A stretch of 64,000 nt of DNA from an uncultured Pseudodesulfovibrio sp. (GTDB lineage: Bacteria > Desulfobacterota > Desulfovibrionia > Desulfovibrionales > Desulfovibrionaceae). Under the pieces are notes generated by a model. It made no database searches. It saw only the letters and a list, made by a program, of their open reading frames with translations, and had not been told where the DNA came from. The position numbers and the translations under genes are program-made. Position 1 is the stretch's first letter. Every line of letters starts with the position of its first letter. Where the stretch lies: contig NZ_OY760059.1 in the NCBI RefSeq assembly GCF_963662885.1, positions 1,533,487 to 1,597,486 on the forward strand, read 5' to 3'. Shown here in pieces: positions 17,606 to 26,382 of this stretch.

Positions 17606-18303
17606 AGGCCAGGCTCCTTTGCGGCGGCGCTGGCCTCCGCGTGCCGTTGTTCTTCATTCAGGGGCCAGGACGTGCGCCTGTTGCGCATGGAAAAGCCTCT
17701 GGCCCGTGCACTGTTGGCGATCTCCGTGGCCAGCTCGATGCTTTGCAGCACGGCGGGCAGGGCGATGCAGGATACGGCGTCCGGCCAGTTGCGGGGATTG
17801 AGCAGCTCACGCGGCAGCACCCGCGCGCCGCGCAGGACCTGGGCCTCGTGGATGATCCGCACGCGTTCGAGCAGCAAAGGGAAAAAACGCAGGCAGCAGG
17901 AGGCCACGAAGGGCAGGTTGCCCGGCAGAATCCGTTTGAGAATCCGCTCCAGGGCGGCCGGTGGCACGAGGCGGATGGTCAGCATGCCCGGAACAAAGAC
18001 CAGGATCAGACGCAGCGACACGGACAGGCCGCCCTGCCATTCTCCAGGGCCGAAGCGCAGGCAGTACAGTCCGGTGACCACCGCGATCTGCCAGAAACAG
18101 GCCATGCCCAGGCGCAGCAGGCGTTTTGGCCCGGGACGCGAGATCAGGAGCAACGTCCCCTCGACTACGGCGAGGACGGGCATGGACCACGGGCCGTGCC
18201 AGATAACGGCCAGCAGCGAGAGCACCGGACAGAGGATGAGCATGAGCCAGGGCGGGAGGACGAAGATCGCGCGCCGTTCGGATGAATCATGCCACAGGTT
18301 CAA
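17602..18303 (-). CDS. ecfT: ECF transporter transmembrane (T) component
   Basis: About 233 residues with several N-terminal membrane segments and the two cytoplasmic coupling motifs of EcfT: EAQVLRGARV and SARARGFSMR, whose A-R-G triplets dock into the ATPases. Two starts are possible. The TTG at 18303 has a perfect GGAGG five bases upstream; a GTG at 18330 would add nine residues but has no ribosome-binding site. Both overlap the end of the ATPase gene, which fits translational coupling. Confidence 0.87.
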   Translation of the reverse strand: MNLWHDSSERRAIFVLPPWLMLILCPVLSLLAVIWHGPWSMPVLAVVEGTLLLISRPGPKRLLRLGMACFWQIAVVTGLYCLRFGPGEWQGGLSVSLRLILVFVPGMLTIRLVPPAALERILKRILPGNLPFVASCCLRFFPLLLERVRIIHEAQVLRGARVLPRELLNPRNWPDAVSCIALPAVLQSIELATEIANSARARGFSMRNRRTSWPLNEEQRHAEASAAAKEPGL

Positions 18304-19630
18304 GGCGTCCTCCGGCGATTCGCAGCTCACGGGTATAGAAATTGTTGAAGCGCAGGGACGAGGTCGGGTTGTGTCCGGTGACCATAACGGCCATGCCCCG
18401 CTTTTCTCGCTCCGCGTCCAGCAGAGCGTGTATCCGTTCCCGCGCGTTGCGGTCCAGCCCTGCGAACGGGTCGTCGAGAATGAGCAGGTCCGGCTCCTGG
18501 GTCAGGCAGGCTCCGAGGGCGGTCAGCCGCTGTTGGCCATAGCTGAGCAGGAACGGTGGGCGGTCCAACAGGTCATGGATGCCCAGCCCCTGGGCCACAC
18601 GCTTGGCCCGTTCCTCATGGTCGGTGAGCCCCTTGCGCCGGGCAGCGAACGCCAGTTCCCCCAAAACCGTGTCCTCGAAAAGCTGGCCGGAAGGGCTTTG
18701 CAGCACGAGTCCCACTCTGCCGCGTAGTCGGGCCGGGGCAACGGCTTCGCCCGACAGGGTCACTTGCCCGGAGTCCGGGGGCAGGAAGCCGGACAGGATT
18801 CTGGTCAGGGTGGATTTGCCGGTGCCGTTTCCCCCTTCCACATGCACGGCCTCACCCGGGCGGATGGCCAGGTCGAGACCGGAAAAGACCTGTTTGATCC
18901 CGCGCCGGATGGCGATGTTTCGGATGTCCATGAGGGGGGCCGCAGTGAACTTGTTGGCCGAGGGACGGGCGGTCGGCGGCGATGCCGGTGCCTGAGGCGG
19001 CCCGGATGGGCGCAGTTCGCCATTCTCTATTTGCCACCAGTGGGTGATGCGTTCGGTCAGCGCCTCGGGCCTGTGTTCGCACAGAAGCACGCCACCGCCC
19101 CGTTTGAGAGTCGCTTCGATGACCCCGGATACGGCCTTGCAGCCGTCCGGGTCCAGCTGGGCGCACGGTTCGTCGAGCAGGAGCAGACTCGGTTCGGCGA
19201 CCAGAGCACCGGCCAGGACGAGGCGGTATTGGCGGCCCATGGAAAGGCTTTCCGTGGGGGTGTGCGTTGGCACGGGAAGGTCCGCTTCGTTCAGTGCACG
19301 AGCCACGCGGCCGGGCATGTCCTGCGGGGGGACTCCTTCGTTTTCCAGGGCAAAGGCGGTTTCCGGACCCACGTGATCGAAGAGAATCTGGGTGGCCGGA
19401 TTTTGAAAGACGGAGCCGGGCCGCCGGGGACAATCAATGTCGCCGCCGAGGACTTCCGGGGGGAGCAGCCCCGCCACGGCCAGCAGGAGGCTGGATTTCC
19501 CGCTCCCGGTGGGGCCGACGATGCAATGACATTCGCCGGGCCCCACCGTGAGGCGGACGTCGGAGAGTACCGGCGGTGCCTGGTCGTTGAACCGTATGCT
19601 CAGTTCGTGCAGGCGAAGGTGTGCCGACAT
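18287..19630 (-). CDS. ecfA: Fused double ATPase of the ECF transporter (EcfA-EcfA')
   Basis: 447 residues holding two ABC ATPase domains in one chain. Domain 1 has Walker A GPTGSGKSS at 39-47 and Walker B LLLLDEPC near residue 155. Domain 2 has Walker A GGNGTGKST, signature LLSYGQQRL and Walker B LLILDDPFAGLDRNARERIH. The signature of domain 1 (ESLSMGRQYRL) is degenerate, so the two sites may not be equivalent. A single fused ATPase replaces the usual EcfA/EcfA' pair. Together with EcfT and S it makes a complete importer. It starts 25 bases after the receptor stop. Confidence 0.9.
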   Translation of the reverse strand: MSAHLRLHELSIRFNDQAPPVLSDVRLTVGPGECHCIVGPTGSGKSSLLLAVAGLLPPEVLGGDIDCPRRPGSVFQNPATQILFDHVGPETAFALENEGVPPQDMPGRVARALNEADLPVPTHTPTESLSMGRQYRLVLAGALVAEPSLLLLDEPCAQLDPDGCKAVSGVIEATLKRGGGVLLCEHRPEALTERITHWWQIENGELRPSGPPQAPASPPTARPSANKFTAAPLMDIRNIAIRRGIKQVFSGLDLAIRPGEAVHVEGGNGTGKSTLTRILSGFLPPDSGQVTLSGEAVAPARLRGRVGLVLQSPSGQLFEDTVLGELAFAARRKGLTDHEERAKRVAQGLGIHDLLDRPPFLLSYGQQRLTALGACLTQEPDLLILDDPFAGLDRNARERIHALLDAEREKRGMAVMVTGHNPTSSLRFNNFYTRELRIAGGRLEPVA

Positions 19631-19655
19631 ACTCTCCGGGATGATCCGTGCAGGG

Positions 19656-21626
19656 TTAGAAGGTGAAGTCCAGTCCGGTGTAGACCACGCGGCCGGGCCG
19701 GGCGAAACCATAGGACTCGGCGTAGTCTTCGTCCAGCAGGTTGTCCACACCAACGTAAGCCGACAGCATGTCCGTGAAGGCCTGGCTGACCTTGATGTCA
19801 ATCAGGCCGTAGTCAGACATGCGTTTGGCATTGTCATTGTTGTCCAGGGCGTACTGGTCGGAGAAGAACCGCCATCCGGCATAGATCGTGGTGTTGGTGG
19901 GCGCGACCCAGGTGCCCTGCGCGGTAACCTTGTGGCGCGGACGGTACTGCAGCCGGGTGGTGCCGGCATTGTCCGAGAGGTTCTGGCTGTCCAGGTAGGT
20001 GTAGCCGAGTTGGGTGGTCAGTCCTTCCATTATCCGGGTGGACAGGGTCGTCTCGAAGCCCTGGAAACGGTACTTGTCGTTGTTTTGGTAAACGTCGTTG
20101 ACCTTTTCGATGTAGTCCTCGGAATCGTTCCTGAAGACCGTGAAGTCCAGCGTGGAGGCCAGGGGCAGGGCCTGGGAGATACCCACCTCGTAGAGCCAGT
20201 TGATCTCGTTCTTCAAGCCGGAGTTACCCGCGACGGAATCGAACAGGTTCTGGATGGAGGGGTTGCGGATCTTGCGTGCATGGGAGGCCTTGAGGGTCGT
20301 GCCCTCGAAGAGCCGGTAGTTGGCCGCCAGCACGTAGGAATAGGTGTCGGTGCGTTTGCTGGTCCGGGCCTGACCGTTGAGGCTCAGCCCCAGGGAGATA
20401 TCCAGGTCGTCGAAGAGGGTCAGGTCGTCCTGCAGCGCGGCGGTGTAGTTGCTCAGGGTCTCGTTGCTGTCGAGGTCCGCGAACACACCGTTGTTGGGCA
20501 GGGTGAAGCCGTTTTCGCTGTAGTTCTGCCGTTCGCCGATCAGACCCAGGACAATGCGTCCCAGGGAGTTGGTGTTGTAGCCCCACTGGTTGTTCAGACC
20601 GTAGGTGGTCGAGGTGGCCTTGCTGTGGAAGGAGTTCCGCCGGACCTGGGCCTCGTAGTTGGCGTCGTCGTATCGCGAGGTCTCGTTGTATTCCCGGCTG
20701 GCGTAGACCATCAGGCGGGTATCCACCGTGCTGTTGAACTTGTGGCTCATGGCCAGTTGCAGGTCCGCGCCGCTGTAGTCCAGAACCTTTTCGTACCTGG
20801 GGTTCTTGGCGAACGGGTCGGTCGCACTACGCAGGGTGGACGGCGGCTTGCCGTATTCGCCCTCGAACAAGTTGAAGACCATGCCGAAACTGGTGTCATC
20901 GGTCGCCTGGTAAGTCAGGTTGCCCAAAACGTTTGCGTGCTTGCGGTAGCTGTTCTTGCGTTCGTCCGAGTCCTGATCAGCGTTCTTGTCGAAATCCGAG
21001 GACACGGGAAAGTTGTTTCGCGTGAGGTAGCTGGCACCCGCGTAGTAATCCAGCTTGCCGGTACCGCCTGCGAGGGTGGCCTGGGTCTTGTAGAGATCAC
21101 CCATGCCGGCCATGAAACCGGCTGTTCCCTTGATGCCTTTGGTGCCTTTCTTGGTGATGATGTCGATAACGCCGGCGTTGCCGTCGTTGCCGTACAGCAC
21201 CGAGGACGCACCACGGATGATCTTGATACGGGCGATGTTCTCCACCGGGATGGAGTCGGGGTCGAACTGCCCGTCCAGCACGGACTGGAACGGGATGCCG
21301 TTGAGCAACAGTTTGACGTTACGGGTGCGCATGCCGCGGATGTCGATGCGGCAGGTGCCGTCGGCCGCGGTGCGGGTGGTCACGCCGGGAACCATTTTGA
21401 AGGCGTCGGCCAGGGTCAGCGCCCCGGCGTTCTTCAGATCCTCAGCGGTGATTTCCGTCACCGTGGTCGATTTCTCCAGGGTCGAGGAGGAGTCGCTGAC
21501 GACAACCTCGCCGAGAGTGTACTCGGCCTGGGCCGGGGTTTTGCCTTCCTCGCTTTGGGCGAAGGCGGGTGTGGTGAAAAGTGTGAAGAGCAATCCGATG
21601 AAGAGCAGCAACCGAGAGCGTTTCAT
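19656..21626 (-). CDS. TonB-dependent outer-membrane receptor
   Basis: 656 residues. Signal peptide (LLLFIGLLFTLFTTPAFAQ), a TonB-box-like YTLGEVVVS near residue 40, a plug domain (about 50-160, with MVPGVTTR, IDIRGMRTRNVKLLLNGIP and IKIIRGASSVLYGNDGNAGV), then a 22-strand-type barrel ending in the terminal strand RVVYTGLDFTF. The general look is that of vitamin or small-ligand receptors of the BtuB/CirA type; the ligand is not readable. The second ATG (21626) is used because GAGG lies eight bases before it but only two before the first ATG. As first gene of an operon with an ECF importer and its own TonB, it probably admits the compound that the importer takes in. Confidence 0.93.
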   Translation of the reverse strand: MKRSRLLLFIGLLFTLFTTPAFAQSEEGKTPAQAEYTLGEVVVSDSSSTLEKSTTVTEITAEDLKNAGALTLADAFKMVPGVTTRTAADGTCRIDIRGMRTRNVKLLLNGIPFQSVLDGQFDPDSIPVENIARIKIIRGASSVLYGNDGNAGVIDIITKKGTKGIKGTAGFMAGMGDLYKTQATLAGGTGKLDYYAGASYLTRNNFPVSSDFDKNADQDSDERKNSYRKHANVLGNLTYQATDDTSFGMVFNLFEGEYGKPPSTLRSATDPFAKNPRYEKVLDYSGADLQLAMSHKFNSTVDTRLMVYASREYNETSRYDDANYEAQVRRNSFHSKATSTTYGLNNQWGYNTNSLGRIVLGLIGERQNYSENGFTLPNNGVFADLDSNETLSNYTAALQDDLTLFDDLDISLGLSLNGQARTSKRTDTYSYVLAANYRLFEGTTLKASHARKIRNPSIQNLFDSVAGNSGLKNEINWLYEVGISQALPLASTLDFTVFRNDSEDYIEKVNDVYQNNDKYRFQGFETTLSTRIMEGLTTQLGYTYLDSQNLSDNAGTTRLQYRPRHKVTAQGTWVAPTNTTIYAGWRFFSDQYALDNNDNAKRMSDYGLIDIKVSQAFTDMLSAYVGVDNLLDEDYAESYGFARPGRVVYTGLDFTF

Positions 21627-21974
21627 TACCATTTCCTCATTGAGCGTGAGTAGTACAGTCGCGCATCAGAACAACACGTATTGCCTCCCCCGAGACGATA
21701 CGAAACACGACTATGCCGATTCGAGCAGCTTGAATACGAAGAGTCGGGAATTATGCACTATTCCAGACAGACGGTTCTATTATTATGCTCTATGAAGCAT
21801 GTCAATAAATATGGAAATACATAATGGTTTGACACTACATATATGGCGGCTTGTACCGGGATGACCCATGGCCGGGGTGGCTCCCCCGGAATTGCACGTC
21901 GGGCGTACATGCTGTAAGGACCTTCGTTCCGCCTGTGTTGTGCGGGCCGCAACGACAACAGACAAGGAAATGAA
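21627..21974. promoter_or_regulatory. Divergent promoter region with structured receptor leader
   Basis: 348 bases between the receptor operon and the GltD-like gene. On the minus strand a promoter candidate at 21777-21805 is followed by a leader of about 145 bases. That leader can form a hairpin from CGTAT / ATACG enclosing GTCTC GGGG GAGGC (about 21670-21697). I see no cobalamin, thiamine or Moco riboswitch core. On the plus strand TTGACA near 21828 may be the -35 of the GltD-like gene. Confidence 0.45.
21777..21805 (-). promoter_or_regulatory. Candidate sigma-70 promoter of the receptor/ECF/TonB operon
   Basis: On the minus strand TTGACA (perfect -35), a 17-base spacer, then TAATAG. AATAAT, two bases earlier, is an alternative -10. 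Inside the spacer lies the dyad ATGCT-N6-AGCAT, which a repressor could use. It is the only promoter-like signal before an operon of more than 10 kb. Confidence 0.5.
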
Positions 21975-23210
21975 ATGGGTAAGCATATAATCGAAGAGGC
22001 GTCGCGCTGCCTGCAGTGCAAGAAACCCTTGTGCAGCAAGGGCTGCCCCGTATCGACCCCGGCCAACCTCATGGTCGAGGCCCTGCTTGAGGGCGACATG
22101 CGCAAGGCAGGCGCCATGCTGTTCGAGAACAACCCCCTGACCTCGGTCTGTTCGTTGATCTGTCCGCACGAGCATTTTTGTGAAGGTCATTGTATTCTGG
22201 GCAGGAAGGGCGCGCCGGTTCAGGTTAGCAGCATCGAGCAGTATATCTCCCGCTATTACCTGGAGCAGTTCCAGCCCGAGCGTCCGGTCAATGAGAACAA
22301 CAACAAGCGTATCGCCATCGTCGGTTCCGGCCCGGCCGGGATCACCGTGGCCTTTATCCTCGCTCGTCAGGGTTTCGACGTGACCCTGTTCGAATCCAAG
22401 GAGAAGATAGGCGGGGTCCTGCAATACGGCATCCCGGATTTCCGCCTGCCCAAGGACATTCTGGTCAAGCTCAAGGAAAAGCTCATGGGACTGGGCGTGA
22501 AGATCCGGCCCAACACCCTGATCGGCCCGGTCATCGGCATCGATGATCTGTTCCGCGACGAGTACAAGGCGGTCTTCATCGGCACCGGCGTCTGGAACCC
22601 CAGGCCGCTGCGGCTCAAGGGCGAGACCCTGGGCCATGTGCACTACGCCATTCATTACCTCAAGAACCCGTCGGTCTACAGCCTGGGCCGCAAGGTCGCG
22701 GTCATCGGCGCGGGCAACGTGGCCATGGACGTGGCGCGTACCGCCCTGCGCAAGGGCGCCCGGGAGGTTACCGTGCTCTATCGACGGGGTGAGGGCGACA
22801 TGTCCGCCACCAAGTACGAGTACGAATACGCCAAGGTGGACGGCGTTCGTTTTCAGTTCTTCACTTCCCCCGAGGAGATCAACGACCAGGGCGTCGTCTG
22901 CGTGGAAACCCGGATGGTGGAAGGCGACGACGGCAGGACGCGTGTGGTCCCGGTGGAGGGCTCGGAATTTCTGTTCGAGGCCGACTCCATCTTCATTGCG
23001 GTCAGCCAGGCGCCCAGGTCCAACCTGATCGGGCTCGAAGTGGGCAAGACCGGGCTTATCATCACCGACGAGGACGGCCGGACCACCCGCGAAGGCGTGT
23101 TCGCCTCGGGCGACGTGGTCACCGGGGCCAAGACCGTGGCCGAGGCCGTCTCCCTTTCCAAGCGTTCGGCCCGGGCGATCATGGATTACGTGGCCGGTCT
23201 GGACGACTGA
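21975..23210 (+). CDS. GltD-like NAD(P)-dependent oxidoreductase (glutamate synthase small-subunit family)
   Basis: 411 residues, shorter than the usual 450-480 of GltD. The N-terminal Fe-S domain has the motif RCLQCKKPLCSKGCPV and a second cysteine set (VCSLICPHEHFCEGHC). Two nucleotide-binding folds follow: FAD site IVGSGPAG (about residue 115) and NAD(P) site VIGAGNVAMDVARTALRKGA (about 240). A final FAD contact is GVFASGDVVTGAKTVAEA. Family members pass electrons between NAD(P)H and a partner enzyme through flavin and Fe-S clusters. No glutamate synthase large subunit is nearby, so the partner is unknown. GltD or an NfnB-like subunit are both possible. Confidence 0.85.
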   Translation: MGKHIIEEASRCLQCKKPLCSKGCPVSTPANLMVEALLEGDMRKAGAMLFENNPLTSVCSLICPHEHFCEGHCILGRKGAPVQVSSIEQYISRYYLEQFQPERPVNENNNKRIAIVGSGPAGITVAFILARQGFDVTLFESKEKIGGVLQYGIPDFRLPKDILVKLKEKLMGLGVKIRPNTLIGPVIGIDDLFRDEYKAVFIGTGVWNPRPLRLKGETLGHVHYAIHYLKNPSVYSLGRKVAVIGAGNVAMDVARTALRKGAREVTVLYRRGEGDMSATKYEYEYAKVDGVRFQFFTSPEEINDQGVVCVETRMVEGDDGRTRVVPVEGSEFLFEADSIFIAVSQAPRSNLIGLEVGKTGLIITDEDGRTTREGVFASGDVVTGAKTVAEAVSLSKRSARAIMDYVAGLDD

Positions 23211-23278
23211 TTTAGATCTTGAACGGCGTGGGGTGACTGCGCCGCGACTTCTTTCATCACGGCATGAGGCTGTGCGGC

Positions 23279-23310
23279 AAAGGCCCGGAAGTGAATCTTC
23301 CGGGCCTTTT
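23279..23310 (+). terminator. Intrinsic terminator after the GltD-like gene
   Basis: AAAGGCCCGGAAG pairs with CTTCCGGGCCTTT across a five-base loop and runs into TTTT. Confidence 0.9.
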
Positions 23311-23399
23311 GCATGGTCGCGTTTCCTGGCGGCTGGTTCCCTTTTGCATTTGCCCGCCCGATGAGCCAAAACAGGGGGACGCAGTATCGGAGGGGCGAG

Positions 23400-24719
23400 A
23401 TGACGGAAGATATCGAACGGCTGGCGGCAGGGTTGGAAGATGGGCTTATCCGGAGGCGGCGCGACCTGCACCGCTTCCCCGAGGCCGCCTGGACCGAATT
23501 TAGGACCGCCTCCATGGTCGCGACCGTGTTGTTGGCGCTTGGGTATGAAGTCCGGCTCGGCGAGGATGCGGTATGCCGAAAGTCCATGCTCGGTGTACCC
23601 TCGGAAGAGGAACTTGCCGGACATATGGAACGTGCCGTCAGCCAGGGCGGCGACCCGGACCTGATCAGCCGTATGGCGGGCGGCCTGACCGGGGTGATAG
23701 GGGAGCTGCGTTGTGGCGAGGGGCCAGTGGTGGCCCTGCGCTTCGACATGGACGCCAACGACCTGGACGAGGCCCGCGACGACGATCACCGGCCCTGGCG
23801 TGAAGGGTTTGCTTCCACCAACCCCGGCGCCATGCACGCCTGCGGCCACGATGGCCATGTCGCGCTCGGCCTGGGTGTGGCCGAACTGCTGGCCGGGCTC
23901 AAGGACCGGCTTGAGGGTACGGTCCGGCTGATATTCCAGCCCGGGGAGGAAGGCGTGCGCGGAGCCGGACCCATGGTCGATGCCGGAGCGCTCGACGGCG
24001 TGGACTATCTTCTGGGAGGACACATCGGATTTCGCGCGCCCAGGACCGGCCAACTGGTCTGCGGCGTGGGCGGATTCCTGGCCACCACCAAGTTCGACGC
24101 GACCTTCACCGGAGTGGCGGCTCATGCCGGTGCGGCCCCGGAGCAGGGGCGCAATGCCCTTCTGGCCGCAGCCAACGCCGCCTTGAATCTCCATGCCATC
24201 CCCCGTCACGGACAGGGAGCATCCCGAATATCCGTGGGCGTGCTCAATGCCGGGCAGGGGCGCAATGTCGTTCCGCCCAACGCGTTGATAAAGGGGGAGA
24301 CGCGGGGCGAAACCACCGGGATCAACGACTTCATGTTCGAGCGCGCAGGCGAGGTCCTGGCCGGAGCCGCGCGAATGTACGGCGTTGATCTGGTTTTGGC
24401 CGAGGTCGGGCGCAGCGTCAGCGGGCAGAGCGACCCGGAGTTGGCCGCTGTGGTTCGGCAAGTTGCCGAAAACATGGAATTTTTCAAGACTTCCGAAATC
24501 ATGGACAGCCTGGACCTGCGCGGCAGCGAGGACTTCGCCTTGATGCTGGCCGAGGTCCAGAGGCGGGGCGGCCTGGGAACCTACATCATGCTCGGCAGCG
24601 ATCTGGCTGCAGGACACCACAACGCGCGCTTCGACTTCGACGAGCGTTGTCTGGCCCCGGGCGTGTCCCTGTTCGTCCGTTGTGTTCTCGGCTGTATGGA
24701 ACTGCCCCGGCGGGTCTGA
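23400..24719 (+). CDS. M20 family amidohydrolase (AbgA-like)
   Basis: 439 residues with the metal-site motifs of M20 amidohydrolases: FDMDAND, AMHACGHDGHVAL and the catalytic glutamates in FQPGEEGVRGAGPMV. An insertion of about 50 residues before the first motif is as in AbgA, the p-aminobenzoyl-glutamate hydrolase subunit, so related N-acyl amino acid or amide substrates are likely. It is a cytoplasmic Zn/Mn enzyme. The ATG at 23400 has GGAGGGG just upstream; the longer frame would run into the terminator. It precedes eutBC by 274 bases, but a dyad between them suggests separate control. Confidence 0.85.
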   Translation: MTEDIERLAAGLEDGLIRRRRDLHRFPEAAWTEFRTASMVATVLLALGYEVRLGEDAVCRKSMLGVPSEEELAGHMERAVSQGGDPDLISRMAGGLTGVIGELRCGEGPVVALRFDMDANDLDEARDDDHRPWREGFASTNPGAMHACGHDGHVALGLGVAELLAGLKDRLEGTVRLIFQPGEEGVRGAGPMVDAGALDGVDYLLGGHIGFRAPRTGQLVCGVGGFLATTKFDATFTGVAAHAGAAPEQGRNALLAAANAALNLHAIPRHGQGASRISVGVLNAGQGRNVVPPNALIKGETRGETTGINDFMFERAGEVLAGAARMYGVDLVLAEVGRSVSGQSDPELAAVVRQVAENMEFFKTSEIMDSLDLRGSEDFALMLAEVQRRGGLGTYIMLGSDLAAGHHNARFDFDERCLAPGVSLFVRCVLGCMELPRRV

Positions 24720-24768
24720 CGGGCAACGCCTCGAATTTGCACAATATCGGGCAATCCGCAGGGGCGGT

Positions 24769-24784
24769 CTGACAATGTTGTCAG
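24769..24784. promoter_or_regulatory. 16-base perfect dyad upstream of eutBC
   Basis: CTGACAA-TG-TTGTCAG is a perfect inverted repeat 210 bases before eutB and 50 bases after the amidohydrolase stop. It has no T-run, so it is more like an operator than a terminator. The rest of 24720-24993 shows no clear promoter, and no B12 riboswitch or other gene. Confidence 0.4.
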
Positions 24785-24993
24785 CGGGGGCGGTGCGTTG
24801 GGAGAAGGCTGCCGCGTCTTCGGGATAGAGAGAAAGGCGGTAATTTCCTTGTCTCGTGCGGGGATGAGAGGGTACACTTGTCAGGTTGCGGGACGGCTCC
24901 TGAAGGGTTTCCCGAAGTGGAACGATTTTCGCAAACCGGATCAAATCCTTTGCGCCAGTCCTTTTTCAGATCAACCTTGAACCCCGTGCCGTT

Positions 24994-26382
24994 ATGTATG
25001 CCATTACCATCGACAGCGTGACCCATGAGTACGCGGACCTGCGTACCTTGCTGGCCGCCGCCTCCGTACCCAAGTCCGGAGACGAACTGGCCGGAATCGG
25101 GGCGCGTTCGGCCCGCGAGCGGGCCGTGGCCCAGCTCTGTCTAGCCGAGGTCCCGCTGACCGCCTTTCTGGAAGACCTGGTCATCCCCTATGAAGACGAC
25201 GCCGTGACCCGGCTTATCGTGGACACCCTGGACCGCGAGGCGTTCTCGACAGTGGCCGGATTGACCGTCGGCGGGTTCCGGGACTGGCTGCTCACGGCCG
25301 AAGCCGACGGGGAAACTCTGGCGGCCCTGGCTCCGGGGCTCATGCCCGAGATGGTCGCGGCCGTGTCCAAACTCATGCGCGTTCAGGACCTCATCCACGT
25401 GGCTTCCAAAATCCGCGTGGTCACCAAATTCCGCACCACCGTCGGGCTGCCCGGCACCCTGGCTGCGCGGTTGCAGCCCAACCATCCCACCGACGACCCG
25501 GCGGGCATCGTGGCCTCGGTCTTCGACGGGCTGATGTACGGCAGCGGCGATGCATGCATCGGCATCAACCCGGCCACGGACAGCACGGCCTCGGCGGTCC
25601 GGCTCATGGAACTGCTCGACCGACTGCGCCGGGAGTACGACATCCCCACCCAGTCCTGCGTGCTGACCCACGTGACCAACACCATCCAGGCCGTGGAACG
25701 GGGCGCGCCCGTGGATCTCGTCTTCCAGTCCATCGGCGGCACCGAGGGCGTGAACAAGAGCTTCGGCGTGACCCTGGAGGTCCTGCAGGAAGGGCTGGAG
25801 GCCGGTCGGTCCCTGAAGCGCGGCACCGTGGGCGACAACGTCATGTATTTCGAGACCGGCCAGGGTTCGGCCCTGTCCGCCGGTGCGCACCACGACGTGG
25901 ACCAGCAGACCCTTGAGGCGCGGGCCTATGGATTGGCCCGGCATTTCGAGCCGTTTCTGCTCAACTCCGTGGTCGGTTTCATCGGGCCGGAATACCTGTA
26001 CGACGAAAAGCAGATCGTGCGGGCCGGGCTGGAGGATCATTTCTGCGGCAAGCTGCTCGGCGTGCCCATGGGGTTGGACGTCTGCTACACCAACCACGCC
26101 GAGGCGGATCAGGATTCCATGGACACCCTGCTGACCCTGCTCGGCGTTGCCGGATGCAATTTCATCATGGGCGTCCCCGGCGCGGACGACGTCATGCTCA
26201 ACTATCAGTCCACCTCCTTCCACGACGCTCTGTACATCCGCCGTCAGCTCGGTCTGTCTGCGGCTCCGGAATTTGCGGCCTGGCTGGAGCGCACCGGCGT
26301 ATTCAAGGACGGCGAGCTGAAGGCCCCGAAGCATGCCCTGAACATCCCCGACAAGGAGCGAATCCGTGGCCTGTCCTCCTAA
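24994..26382 (+). CDS. eutB: Ethanolamine ammonia-lyase large subunit
   Basis: 462 residues, full length and collinear with known EutB from the first residues (SGDELAGIGA near the start, YEDDAVTRLI, TVGLPGTLAARLQPN, YFETGQGSALSAG, GFIGPEYLYDEKQIIRAG-like segment, CYTNHAEADQ, GCNFIMGVPGADDVMLNYQS). It forms the active site of the adenosylcobalamin-dependent enzyme that splits ethanolamine into acetaldehyde and ammonia. It overlaps eutC by 17 bases. No EutA reactivase and no microcompartment shell gene is in the window. The ribosome-binding site is weak. Confidence 0.97.
   Translation: MYAITIDSVTHEYADLRTLLAAASVPKSGDELAGIGARSARERAVAQLCLAEVPLTAFLEDLVIPYEDDAVTRLIVDTLDREAFSTVAGLTVGGFRDWLLTAEADGETLAALAPGLMPEMVAAVSKLMRVQDLIHVASKIRVVTKFRTTVGLPGTLAARLQPNHPTDDPAGIVASVFDGLMYGSGDACIGINPATDSTASAVRLMELLDRLRREYDIPTQSCVLTHVTNTIQAVERGAPVDLVFQSIGGTEGVNKSFGVTLEVLQEGLEAGRSLKRGTVGDNVMYFETGQGSALSAGAHHDVDQQTLEARAYGLARHFEPFLLNSVVGFIGPEYLYDEKQIVRAGLEDHFCGKLLGVPMGLDVCYTNHAEADQDSMDTLLTLLGVAGCNFIMGVPGADDVMLNYQSTSFHDALYIRRQLGLSAAPEFAAWLERTGVFKDGELKAPKHALNIPDKERIRGLSS

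Noticed and set aside
19548..21653. 701-codon plus-strand frame opposite the TonB receptor
   Set aside because: The receptor frame has signal peptide, plug and barrel; the antisense frame is low-complexity Val/Gly/Gln.
21783..24944. 1053-codon minus-strand frame
   Set aside because: Antisense to the GltD-like oxidoreductase and the amidohydrolase, both with clear motifs; no domain or ribosome-binding site.
24720..24993. Cobalamin riboswitch before eutBC
   Set aside because: Expected because the enzyme uses B12, but no conserved B12-box-like core could be found in this stretch.
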